Positions 8,346-16,282 of a stretch of DNA of 64,000 nucleotides are shown in pieces. Source of the stretch: an uncultured Cytophagales bacterium. GTDB lineage: Bacteria; Bacteroidota; Bacteroidia; Cytophagales; Thermoflexibacteraceae. Both the position numbers and the translations under genes were made by a program. Location of the stretch: the NCBI GenBank assembly GCA_938039675.1, contig CALHUI010000013.1, forward strand, positions 21,814 through 85,813, written 5' to 3'. How positions within the stretch are numbered: position 1 is the first letter of the stretch; each line of letters begins with the position of its first letter. The notes under the pieces are model-generated. The model had not been told where the DNA came from, did no database searches, and saw only the letters and a program-made list of their open reading frames with translations.

Positions 8346-8888
8346 CTACTTTTCAAACGGAATAAAAATCATTTGTCCGCTACTGATTTTTTGATTGAAT
8401 TGCTTGATAAGCACCGAGTCTGCCAAGTTGCGGTAATACAGGCGTGCGATAGACGTGGCAGTTTCTTTCGGTCGCACCAAATGCACCCCTTTGACAGGCA
8501 CAATGTACCAGTTTTCACCGTCGGCCTCGCTGACCTTAATAGATTTGGAGTTTGATATGTTAAATTTTTCTGCTACTTTGCTGATGGTGTAGGTGTTGTC
8601 AAAGTCTTTAAAAAGGCCGTACATGCGAAATCCGTTGCTTACCAGCGGGTCATAGCGATTGTTACGGAAGTACTGTTTTTGCAGTGAATCGTAGCGAAGG
8701 GCTTCCTGCATTTTCCATGATTTGCCGCCCAGTACCATTTTAAGGCTGTCATAGCGAAATTCTATGGCCTTTTTTTCTTCTATCCACTGCGACTTATTGA
8801 CAAGAAATAAAAAAATGATGGTCAGTGTAAACAGCATGACAACAATGGTTGTAGTCAGGCGTTCCAACGAAAACTCTCCGCTATTCAT
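8346..8888 (-). CDS. Membrane-anchored protein with C-terminal LysM-like domain
   Basis: A 180-residue protein. Residues 12-31 form one strong transmembrane helix, leaving a short cytoplasmic tail and a large periplasmic part. The middle is charged and helical. The C-terminal 60 residues (YIVPVKGVHLVRPKETATS onward, ending SSGQMIFIP) follow the LysM pattern of a hydrophobic start, a helix with IARLYY, and a closing G-x-x-I-x-I-P. LysM domains bind peptidoglycan or other GlcNAc chains, so this is probably a wall-binding inner-membrane protein. It begins two bases after the alpha/beta hydrolase stop, so the two form an operon read from 9649 downward. Confidence 0.6.
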   Translation of the reverse strand: MNSGEFSLERLTTTIVVMLFTLTIIFLFLVNKSQWIEEKKAIEFRYDSLKMVLGGKSWKMQEALRYDSLQKQYFRNNRYDPLVSNGFRMYGLFKDFDNTYTISKVAEKFNISNSKSIKVSEADGENWYIVPVKGVHLVRPKETATSIARLYYRNLADSVLIKQFNQKISSGQMIFIPFEK

Positions 8889-8890
8889 TT

Positions 8891-9649
8891 TCAGGGGTTT
8901 CTTAGTAAGAAACTATCTACATATCGGTTAAAAATTTCGGGGTGCTCCATCATGGGTGCATGTCCGCAGCAGTCAATAAAGCGCAGTTCCGTATTAGGTA
9001 TCAATTCATCAAACTCATGTGCCACGTTGGGCGGGGTGATGGTATCGTTAAGCCCCCAGATGAGCAAGGTAGGGGCTTTAATGTTCCCGAGTTCTTTGGC
9101 GAGGTTGTTCCGCTGCGCCGATTTGGCAATAGCCACCATGCGCATACACTTGGGGATGCTTTTGGTAACGTCAAAAACTTCATCAACCAGCTCTTTTGTA
9201 GCTACGCGTGGGTTGTAGAAAGTATATTCTACGCGTTCTTTTACAAACTCATAGTTGCCGCGTTTGGGATAGGAGCCGCCCATGGCATTTTCAAACAGCC
9301 CCGAGCTGCCCGTAAGGATGATGCGTTTAACGGCAGAGGGGTTTTTCAGGGCAAAAATCAGTGCAATATGGCCGCCAAGGGAGTTGCCTAAAAGTGTCAG
9401 TTTGCCTAGCGGAACTTCCTTCACAAAGTCGGCGAAAAAGGCTGTAAGTCCTTCAAGTCCTGCATTGGTGAGGGGCATGTCGTAGATGGGCAGCATAGGA
9501 ATTACTACCCGGTAGCGATTGGAAAAGTGGGCAACTACGTGTTCCCAATTGCTGAGTGCACCAAACAGCCCGTGTAGCAGGAGCATGGTTTCTCCTTTGC
9601 CTTCGTCAATATAGCAGAAGTCTTTTACCCGATGTATCTGATATTGCAT
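8891..9649 (-). CDS. Alpha/beta-fold hydrolase
   Basis: A 252-residue cytoplasmic alpha/beta hydrolase. The oxyanion-hole segment is LLLHGLFGALSNW, the nucleophile elbow is LLGNSLGGH (Ser90), the acid is in LIWGLNDTITPP, and the histidine is in DCCGHAPMMEHPE, so the full Ser-Asp-His triad is present. Length and order fit carboxylesterase/lactonase-like members such as the MhpC/BioH group. The substrate cannot be told. There is no signal peptide. It lies two bases upstream of the LysM-like gene and is likely cotranscribed with it. Confidence 0.9.
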   Translation of the reverse strand: MQYQIHRVKDFCYIDEGKGETMLLLHGLFGALSNWEHVVAHFSNRYRVVIPMLPIYDMPLTNAGLEGLTAFFADFVKEVPLGKLTLLGNSLGGHIALIFALKNPSAVKRIILTGSSGLFENAMGGSYPKRGNYEFVKERVEYTFYNPRVATKELVDEVFDVTKSIPKCMRMVAIAKSAQRNNLAKELGNIKAPTLLIWGLNDTITPPNVAHEFDELIPNTELRFIDCCGHAPMMEHPEIFNRYVDSFLLRNP

Positions 9650-9680
9650 AGCGTACAGTGTGAACGGTTTGGCAAAATAA

Positions 9681-10550
9681 TCAGTTGATTTTAGAACGCC
9701 ATAGGGCGATTGATTTTTCTATCTCCTGCTTGTATAAAAAATTGCTGCCGCTTTCTACAATTCCTAAGCGAAGTGCTTCTTCTGCCGAAACGATAGCTTC
9801 TTTGAAGTTGCCTTGTAGGGCTGCATAATCAGCTTTTAACCAGTGTGGGAAAAAGCTGTTGGGTTTGAGTGCCAAGGCTCTATCTATCCATTGCTTCGCC
9901 TCGCCAAGCCTTATGTTGTTGCGCAGACAGTACTCTGCCGAATTGGCATAAACTATCCAATTATCGCCTGCCGTTTTGATGGCTTCCGTGATATTTTTAT
10001 TGACTTTTTCATCCACTTCTACGCGAATGGGAACGCTGACGGAGATTTTTTCCCACGTCATCACCAGCAAGGCTGTTGTTCGGGTGATATTTTCAATACT
10101 TATGCTGAATGTTTCTGTGAAAGGTACTTTGCGGCGGCGTGCCTTAATGGAAAGTACGTTGTCTTCGGGGCGGAAGCCGGTAGTGCCCCATGAACGAGAA
10201 TTTTTATTGAGAATCACATCCCACTCGCCTCTTTTGTGAGGGATGGTGTAGAGGGCGTAGCTGCCTGCCGCTATTCGCAAATCATTGAGCCATACATCGT
10301 CCAAAAAGGTGATAACGGTGGCTTCGTTGGCACCTGTGCGCCATGTAACGTCGTAGGGGACAAGTTTCCCCCATATCTTTCTGCCTTTAACGCTCGGACG
10401 GCTGTACTGGATACTGATTTTGGTAAGACCGACTATTTGGCTATATTCACACTTGGGACTGGCAAGTGGAAGATTTTGTGCGTACAGCACGAGATTGCTT
10501 ATGCAAAAAATAGTGGCCAATGCCCATTTTACAAACTTGTATTGCATCAT
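9681..10550 (-). CDS. DUF2911-containing secreted protein with C-terminal TPR-like helices
   Basis: A 289-residue protein with a signal peptide (cleavage after about residue 24, LVLYAQ). Residues about 28-175 match the DUF2911 family common in Bacteroidota: IQYSRPSVKGRKIWG, then VTWRTGANEATVITF and AAGSYALYTIP, then WGTTGFRPEDNVL. The C-terminal 100 residues are helical with a TPR-like pattern (WIDRALALKPNSFFPHWLKA and then NFKEAIVSAEEALRL). The function of DUF2911 is not known. The start has two consecutive ATG codons (10550 and 10547). A strong hairpin sits directly upstream and separates it from the four-repeat gene. Confidence 0.9.
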   Translation of the reverse strand: MMQYKFVKWALATIFCISNLVLYAQNLPLASPKCEYSQIVGLTKISIQYSRPSVKGRKIWGKLVPYDVTWRTGANEATVITFLDDVWLNDLRIAAGSYALYTIPHKRGEWDVILNKNSRSWGTTGFRPEDNVLSIKARRRKVPFTETFSISIENITRTTALLVMTWEKISVSVPIRVEVDEKVNKNITEAIKTAGDNWIVYANSAEYCLRNNIRLGEAKQWIDRALALKPNSFFPHWLKADYAALQGNFKEAIVSAEEALRLGIVESGSNFLYKQEIEKSIALWRSKIN

Positions 10551-10555
10551 AAAAG

Positions 10556-10590
10556 CAAAATTAGCGATAAAAAGTGTATCGCTAATTTTG
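10556..10590 (-). terminator. Perfect 14-bp hairpin, likely terminator of the four-repeat gene
   Basis: CAAAATTAGCGATA at 10556-10569 pairs perfectly with 10577-10590 around a seven-base loop. On the minus strand the stem ends in CAAAATTAGC / GCTAATTTTG followed by CTTTTA. It lies between the stop at 10602 and the next start at 10550, so it may both terminate the upstream gene and influence the 5' end of the DUF2911 transcript. Confidence 0.65.
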
Positions 10591-10601
10591 TTTGCAGGCT
10601 A

Positions 10602-11783
10602 CTAAATCGCAAGAATGATACTTGCTTTTACAATACCTGTTTCGTTGCCGTATTCGTCTTTGAAACGCACGTAAACCGTTTTTTCACCATTTTCGCCGGT
10701 GAGTTTCCATTTAACGGTTTCTCTGAAAGGCTCCCAGCGTGCACCGACAAAGTTAAGGTGGTTGCTAATCATCATAAACAATGCCCCTTTGGCAGAGAGT
10801 TTTAACTCTACAAACTTGTCTGGGTCTTCGGCATATTTAGCGCCGCCGTTAATAACTACGCTGCAATCTTCGGGCGGCATGTTGTCTAAAATGATGTCGT
10901 CGGAAGCTACGCTCGATTCGTTTTGTGCTTGGTCGCGAAACTTGACATAAATGGTGCGTACGCCTTGTTTTTGCGAATCGAATTTCCATTCCATCGTGGT
11001 CTTATAGGGTTGCCACTCGGCATCGGAAAAGTCGCTTTTTTCACTGACTTTCATATCGTTGGCTCCTCGGGCAAAAATGGCAAGCGATACTTTCCCGTTG
11101 ATATCGGTGGTGAATTTCTGGTCGCCGTTGATGATGATGCGCGGGTCAACGGGAGGGACGGCATCCACAAAAATCTCCGCAGAGGCAACGGCTGATTCAT
11201 TGCCAGCCTCATCCCTAAATTTGACAAATACTTTGCGCAGCCCGTCGCCGGGTTCTAATTTCCAATTAGGCAAAGCGGTGCGATAGATTTGCCAGCGTGC
11301 ATCTTTAAAAGTGGATACATTGCTAATCATCATATACTTAGCTTCTTCGGCCTGAAGTTCTAAGCTGACCAATCTTTCGGGGTTGTTTACAAAACCGCCC
11401 TCTGCATTGATGGCAATTTTCGGATTTTTGGGCGGCGTGCGGTCTAACGTGATGGTAGCTTCTATGGGAGCGGTTACGTTGCCGTATTTGTCTTTCAGTT
11501 TTACATATACCTTTTTTTCACCTTCATCGTTCCCCAGATTGATTTGCCCGTAATCACTTTGAAATTCTTTCCATTCTGCACCGTCTAGGTTGGGGGAACG
11601 GCTCACCATCATTTGGCGGGCACCTGCTGCTTCGATTTTGAGCGTAACGATACCACTCTGGGTGTACTTGTTGCCACCGTCCAGAAGTACGCGCACATTT
11701 TCTAACTGAGAGGCTTCCTGTGCCAACAGAGCAAGGGAGGTTGTCAGAAAAAAACAGCAAAAAAACAAAGCTTTTTGTACCAT
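10602..11783 (-). CDS. Secreted protein of four tandem Ig-like repeats
   Basis: A 393-residue protein: a signal peptide (residues 1-22, cleaved after LALLAQ) followed by four tandem repeats of about 90 residues (roughly 30-117, 118-211, 212-303 and 304-393). Each repeat opens with an I-x-I-N-G-G-like strand, has a central A-x-x-M-M-[IV]-S motif with D-A-x-W, and closes with [YF]VK[FL][KR]D-x-x-GN and a D-x-x-PP linker. The pattern resembles bacterial Ig-like domains of the kind VKFRDEAGNES in envelope and adhesion proteins. There is no anchor, lipobox or sorting signal after repeat four, so it is likely periplasmic or surface-associated through partners. I chose the ATG at 11783. Confidence 0.75.
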   Translation of the reverse strand: MVQKALFFCCFFLTTSLALLAQEASQLENVRVLLDGGNKYTQSGIVTLKIEAAGARQMMVSRSPNLDGAEWKEFQSDYGQINLGNDEGEKKVYVKLKDKYGNVTAPIEATITLDRTPPKNPKIAINAEGGFVNNPERLVSLELQAEEAKYMMISNVSTFKDARWQIYRTALPNWKLEPGDGLRKVFVKFRDEAGNESAVASAEIFVDAVPPVDPRIIINGDQKFTTDINGKVSLAIFARGANDMKVSEKSDFSDAEWQPYKTTMEWKFDSQKQGVRTIYVKFRDQAQNESSVASDDIILDNMPPEDCSVVINGGAKYAEDPDKFVELKLSAKGALFMMISNHLNFVGARWEPFRETVKWKLTGENGEKTVYVRFKDEYGNETGIVKASIILAI

Positions 11784-11849
11784 CGGATTATCTATTGGGG
11801 TCTGCAATCATCGTTTACAGATATATAACGCATCTTTGTGCTATAAATT

Positions 11850-13484
11850 TTACTTTTTATTCATCTCTGCGTTAATGTCTGCAATCTTTTTCAGAGTTGC
11901 CTGATAAGCAGGGCTTTGCTCGCCTTGCAGTTTACGCTGATTGTCTAACACGCTTCTGTACAGGCGCATGGCCTCCGGATAGTTTTTGCGCAAGGCTGCC
12001 AAATCTGCCAGTTTGAGCGTGCTAAGGGTATATTCGAGGCTGCCTCTGCCGTAATAGTTGGCATTTATGAGGTTGGCCTGTTTCAGGAGGGGTTCGGCTG
12101 CCTCGAGCTTATTTTGCACAATCAGGAAATTTGCGTAGTTAGCAAGAGATGCACTATAATCAGGGTGTTTATCGGTAAGGTTTTTCTTGCGCAATTCAAT
12201 GCTGAGCTTCAACAAGGAGTCCGTTTTGGCAAAATCGGGGATGGCCAAGTGGTAAAAGGCAAGCGAATCTATGGCTTTGGCATATTGCACCTGTTTGTCA
12301 TTCAGTTTTTTGGCTTGTTCGGCTACTTCCAGCAGGGTAGCTTCTGTTTGGGCTTGATTGCCTGTTTGCTTGTACATTGCGGCCAGTTGTGCTATTTGCT
12401 CTACGCAAATTGCCTCATGCTCAGGTGTTTTCTTGTTGGCTTTGCTGATTTCAATAGCTTTTTTAAGGTTGTTTTGCGCTTCGTTGGCTTTACCGATGTG
12501 CCATTCTGCAACTGCCAATTGTGCAAGGGCAGAGGCATATTCCATGCTTTGCTCAGTATAGGCAGATTTAACGGCATCGGCTTTTTGCTGACTCATTGCT
12601 GCAACAGCCGCATATTCGCCCATCTCTGCATAATTTTTAATGACTTTGTCAAGTTCTTCCGTGAGTTTGCCTGCGTTGTTTGTTTGTACATGGCTGATAT
12701 ACTCATTGCCGTATTGGATGCTCTCTTGTGGTTTGTTGAGCAGCTTATAGCCTATGTGCAACTGATAGTAGGCGGTATAGTATTGTGCAGGCGGAATCTG
12801 CTGGGCTTTGCTCAGGTCAATCCATTTCAGGTAGAACTCGTTGGCTTTTTCGTATTTTTTCAGGCGGAAGTAAACGTCTGCTGTCTCACTTGCCATTTCT
12901 GCCATTCGCGGGTTTTTATTGCCGAGCAATTTGATGCCTTGTTCGTAGGCAGGGACATATTGTGCTTCTGCCTTGTCTAAGCGATTGGTCAGTCGGAGCA
13001 ATCGGGCATATTCGTGTTGAGTAATAATAAAGTCGGCAGTTTGGTCTTGTTTCAACGACTTTTGTAATGACAGCGATTGCGTGAAATAGTTCTCTGCATT
13101 GGGGTATTCCTTGGTTTGTACGTAACTAACGGCAGTCAAGAATTGCAACCGTGCAAACTCTTGGGTACGTTCTTCGCGCAGGTCTTTTTTTACGTTGAGG
13201 ATGGTTAGGTAACAGGAGCGCTCTTTTTTAGCTTCGTTGATGCCTTTGTAGGCTTCTGCAAGTGCGTAGAGGGTTTTAACGTAGTTGGGATGTTGCGTTT
13301 TGAACTCCTGCTCGGCATTCGGCAGGGCGCGCTCTAAGGCTGAAACAGCCATTTTATAATCTTTTTTTGCGAGTGCTTGCTGCCCTTGCATGAACAAGGT
13401 TTCCCAATTTTGAGCCATCAGGGACTGGCTAATGAAGAACATACTGACTGCGAGCCAATAGAAAATTGTACGAGTTTGCGTCAT
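11850..13484 (-). CDS. Secreted tetratricopeptide-repeat protein
   Basis: A 544-residue protein with a signal peptide (cleaved near FISQSLMAQ) and then almost only helical repeats. Clear TPR units are GQQALAKKDYKMAVSALERA at the start, then AENYFTQSLSLQKSLKQ, then EAQNNLKKAIEISKANKK, and near the end YPEAMRLYRSVLDNQRKLQG, with 40-42 residue periodicity as in kinesin-light-chain-like TPR proteins. Such proteins act as protein-interaction scaffolds. It lies 66 bases upstream of the four-repeat gene on the same strand, so both may form one envelope operon. No catalytic domain is visible. Confidence 0.88.
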   Translation of the reverse strand: MTQTRTIFYWLAVSMFFISQSLMAQNWETLFMQGQQALAKKDYKMAVSALERALPNAEQEFKTQHPNYVKTLYALAEAYKGINEAKKERSCYLTILNVKKDLREERTQEFARLQFLTAVSYVQTKEYPNAENYFTQSLSLQKSLKQDQTADFIITQHEYARLLRLTNRLDKAEAQYVPAYEQGIKLLGNKNPRMAEMASETADVYFRLKKYEKANEFYLKWIDLSKAQQIPPAQYYTAYYQLHIGYKLLNKPQESIQYGNEYISHVQTNNAGKLTEELDKVIKNYAEMGEYAAVAAMSQQKADAVKSAYTEQSMEYASALAQLAVAEWHIGKANEAQNNLKKAIEISKANKKTPEHEAICVEQIAQLAAMYKQTGNQAQTEATLLEVAEQAKKLNDKQVQYAKAIDSLAFYHLAIPDFAKTDSLLKLSIELRKKNLTDKHPDYSASLANYANFLIVQNKLEAAEPLLKQANLINANYYGRGSLEYTLSTLKLADLAALRKNYPEAMRLYRSVLDNQRKLQGEQSPAYQATLKKIADINAEMNKK

Positions 13485-13560
13485 TTTGTGCTATTGGGTT
13501 GGTTAGACGAAAACTCTTAGGGCAATTTTGTTACCAAAAATACTGCTGCTCACAGAAAAT

Positions 13561-14496
13561 TTAATCTAGCAGGCGCGGCCCTTCGGCATTGATGGGCGAA
13601 ACGTAGCAGTCCGTAGCGATATTAACCTCTGCAAAAGCGGCAGTAATGGCATCTGCGATGCGCCGTCCTGTTTCGTGCGAAGTACTGAGGGCAAATATGG
13701 AAGGGCCTGAACCCGAGATGCTGCAACCCAAAGCCCCGGCCTCCATGGCTGCTTTTTTTACCTGCGCAAAATTAGGTATCAGCAGCGCGCGCAGAGGCTC
13801 TACAATCTGGTCGTGCAGCGAGCGGCCAATCAGCGCATAGTCCGACAGGAGCAGCCCTGCCACCAAACCGCCCACATTGCCCCACTGTATAATGGCATCT
13901 TTAAGCGTTACGGATTTGCGGAGAATACTGCGGGCATCTTCCGTGCGGATTTCTATGTGCGGGTGCACAACGGTAGCCACCAAGTCGGGCGGGGTGTTGA
14001 GTTTGATAACGTCCAGCGGGTCATAGCTGCGCACAAGAGTAAAACCGCCCAACAAAGACGGTGCTACGTTATCCGCATGGGCAGCACCACAGGCAAGTCG
14101 CTCGGCCTCCATGGCAAAGGGCAGCATTTCCAAACGGGTCAGGGGTTGCCCCATCAGTTCGTTGATGGCAAAAAGGGCTGCCACGGCGCTTGCCGCACTG
14201 GAACCCAGACCACTGCCAAGCGGCATTTTCTTATGTAACTCTATGGCAATCCCCGTTTTTTGCCCAATATGCTGCAAAAAAGCATCCACTACCACACCGG
14301 CCGTGTTTTTAGAAGCATCGCGGCTGAGTTTGCCACCGTCTCCTGTAATCAGTACAATTTCCGTTTTATCGTTGTTGGTTTTGCGCATCACTATTTCGTC
14401 GCCGGGCTCGTAGAGGGCAAAACCAAGCACATCGAACCCGCAGGCAACGTTGGCAACCGTTGCAGGCGCATACACACGTACAGAATCTCGTAACAT
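13561..14496 (-). CDS. thrB: Homoserine kinase
   Basis: A 311-residue GHMP-family kinase that phosphorylates L-homoserine with ATP in threonine synthesis. The N-terminus has the family opening VRVYAPATVANVACGFDVLG; the ATP-binding motif is KMPLGSGLGSSAASAVAA (around residues 85-105); and the third GHMP motif is GALGCSISGSGPSIFAL near residue 250. Length is normal. In many bacteria thrB is flanked by thrA and thrC; here neither is adjacent, and the gene sits between two secreted-protein genes. It ends 76 bases before the TPR gene start. Confidence 0.95.
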   Translation of the reverse strand: MLRDSVRVYAPATVANVACGFDVLGFALYEPGDEIVMRKTNNDKTEIVLITGDGGKLSRDASKNTAGVVVDAFLQHIGQKTGIAIELHKKMPLGSGLGSSAASAVAALFAINELMGQPLTRLEMLPFAMEAERLACGAAHADNVAPSLLGGFTLVRSYDPLDVIKLNTPPDLVATVVHPHIEIRTEDARSILRKSVTLKDAIIQWGNVGGLVAGLLLSDYALIGRSLHDQIVEPLRALLIPNFAQVKKAAMEAGALGCSISGSGPSIFALSTSHETGRRIADAITAAFAEVNIATDCYVSPINAEGPRLLD

Positions 14497-14531
14497 AGTT
14501 CGCTTAAAATGCCAAAGATAAACGGATTTGA

Positions 14532-15425
14532 CTATTCGTATTCCTGATTTTCAAAGCGGCGCACTTTTCTTTCCTGCTTGCTGAACGGAATGCGCATGCG
14601 CAAGGAAATATTGTGCAGGTTGATGTTGTTGTTTCGCTGTTCGCCGATGATGAAGTTATAACCGTAAGCCAGATGCAGGGAGTAGCCCTTAGGCAGCAAC
14701 TGCTTAGCAGTGAAGCCCAGCGAGGGGCGAAATGCAACATATATGTGTTTAGTGTCGTTATATGCACCTATGGCTCCGCCAAAGAGGAATCGCTTGTCTT
14801 CTATCCATCCGTGTGCCGCTAATCCGTAAATATTATTCCACGGGGCTAACTCCACATGTGCGCCGTAGGAGTACAGCAGGCTGTTCCAAAGTGTCAGCTC
14901 GCCTCGTGCAATGCCCAACTCGGCAAATCCGGCGCGGAAGTACTGTGCACCCGCAATAACTGACCAAGTTTCTAGCAGGCTGAACTCGGGGCGCGAATCT
15001 ACAAAGGTGGCATCATCGGCGCGGCATTTATTGAAGGTTTGTACAAAAGCATCCTTGTTTTTGGCAAAGTCGGTAATGGCGAGGCTGTCTGCGGTCAGAT
15101 GGTTGATTTTTGCCAGCATTAACTTTGCCCCCGAAGGTTTTTTGAAAAGAACCGTAGAATCGTCCACAATTTGCCAAGTACCTGCTTTGCGAAGATTGGA
15201 AGAAAGAAAAGTGCCGTTGGGCATTACTTCCAGAAATTCATTGGCGCAGTCGTGTACACGCAAAATAGTATCTGCCCCCAATGAGCTTTGTACGATGTAA
15301 AGTGCCAATGCCCAGCGCTTGCCAGGCAATAGTTCGTTGATTTTCTGTTTGTTAATTTGAGCATATGTGCTCAAATTAACTATTGTAAGCACAACTGCTG
15401 CTGTCAGGCGAACGAGGTTTTTCAT
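14532..15425 (-). CDS. Secreted protein: lipocalin-like N-half and outer-membrane beta-barrel-like C-half
   Basis: A 297-residue protein with a signal peptide (cleaved after STYAQ). Residues about 30-120 read as a lipocalin-type stress domain: LLPGKRWAL, then FLEVMPNGTFLSS, GTWQIVDDSTVLFKK. Residues about 150-285 are alternating hydrophobic/aromatic strands (GAQYFRAGFAELGIARG, YGLAAHGWIEDKRFLFGG, SLHLAYGYNFIIGE) as in small outer membrane barrels of Bacteroidota. The combination of both in one chain is unusual. The last residues are charged, without a terminal aromatic OMP signature, which weakens the barrel reading. The gene follows the LytTR regulator gene by 12 bases and may be in its operon. 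Confidence 0.55.
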   Translation of the reverse strand: MKNLVRLTAAVVLTIVNLSTYAQINKQKINELLPGKRWALALYIVQSSLGADTILRVHDCANEFLEVMPNGTFLSSNLRKAGTWQIVDDSTVLFKKPSGAKLMLAKINHLTADSLAITDFAKNKDAFVQTFNKCRADDATFVDSRPEFSLLETWSVIAGAQYFRAGFAELGIARGELTLWNSLLYSYGAHVELAPWNNIYGLAAHGWIEDKRFLFGGAIGAYNDTKHIYVAFRPSLGFTAKQLLPKGYSLHLAYGYNFIIGEQRNNNINLHNISLRMRIPFSKQERKVRRFENQEYE

Positions 15426-15437
15426 ACGGGGAAATTT

Positions 15438-16190
15438 TCAGGAAGACATTTTTTCCAACAGTTCTATTAGGGCATCGCGTTTGCGGGTGGCCAGCGGAAG
15501 TTCCGAATTGTCTTTCATGATTACGCTGCCGCCGTCTTTTTTGCCGATGCGTTGTAAATAGTGTAAGTTAATCAGGTGCGACTGATGGCAACGGAAGAAA
15601 AAGTGTTCTTCCAATAGGCGCTCGTAATCTTTTAATGTTTTGGAAACGATGATTTTACGCTGGTCGGCCAAACAAAACAAGGTGTAGTTGTTGGCGGCTT
15701 CCAAGCGAATGATATCGCTGATAGCTACCAGATGTATATTTTCCGCATCTTTCAAAACAATTTTGCGTGGCTCATTGCTGAGGCTTTGGATATTGCCCAT
15801 CAGTGCGGTCAGTTGTACTTGCACATCACTCAATCGCTTATTTTCCGATGCGCGCCGTAAGGCGGTTGTCAATTCACTGATATCAACAGGCTTCAACAAA
15901 TAGTCAATCGCACTAAACTTAAACGCCTGAATAGCAAACGATTGATGGGCAGTAGTGAAAATTACCTGAAAATCAACGGGCTGTATTTTTTGTAAAAGTT
16001 CAAACCCTGTGCCATCTTGCATTTCAATATCGAGCAGCAATACATCCGGTCTTGTCTCCCAAATCAGACTAATTCCTGACGATACACTGTCTGCCTCGCC
16101 TACCAACTGCATGGCAGATGCACAATCGGCCAAGAGTTGTTTCAAATAGCTTCGGTGGTGAGTCTCGTCGTCTATGATGGCAATTTTCAT
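15438..16190 (-). CDS. LytTR-family response regulator
   Basis: A 250-residue two-component response regulator. The receiver domain covers residues 1-115: the acidic pair Asp7-Asp8 in IAIIDDE, the phosphate acceptor Asp54 in LLLDIEMQDG, a Thr in IFTTAHQ and Lys in LLKPVD. The LytTR DNA-binding domain covers about 145-245, with FFFRCHQSHLINLHYLQ near its end. I placed the start at the ATG at 16190, which begins the first receiver strand. The divergent gene at 16283 encodes a matching LytS-type sensor kinase, 92 bases away, so the two form a sensor-regulator pair with a shared promoter region. Confidence 0.95.
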   Translation of the reverse strand: MKIAIIDDETHHRSYLKQLLADCASAMQLVGEADSVSSGISLIWETRPDVLLLDIEMQDGTGFELLQKIQPVDFQVIFTTAHQSFAIQAFKFSAIDYLLKPVDISELTTALRRASENKRLSDVQVQLTALMGNIQSLSNEPRKIVLKDAENIHLVAISDIIRLEAANNYTLFCLADQRKIIVSKTLKDYERLLEEHFFFRCHQSHLINLHYLQRIGKKDGGSVIMKDNSELPLATRKRDALIELLEKMSS

Positions 16191-16282
16191 AGTGGTTATG
16201 TGTGCTGTGCGTAGTTTAGCGATTACTGAATACAGTAGCCAAAAAGTATTCCAATGGCTAAATTGCACTAAAAAAAAACGAT

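Noticed and set aside
12114..12980. Long open frame on the plus strand opposite the TPR gene
   Set aside because: It lies fully inside the TPR gene on the other strand, has a cysteine- and phenylalanine-rich composition and matches no family. It is a shadow of the real gene.
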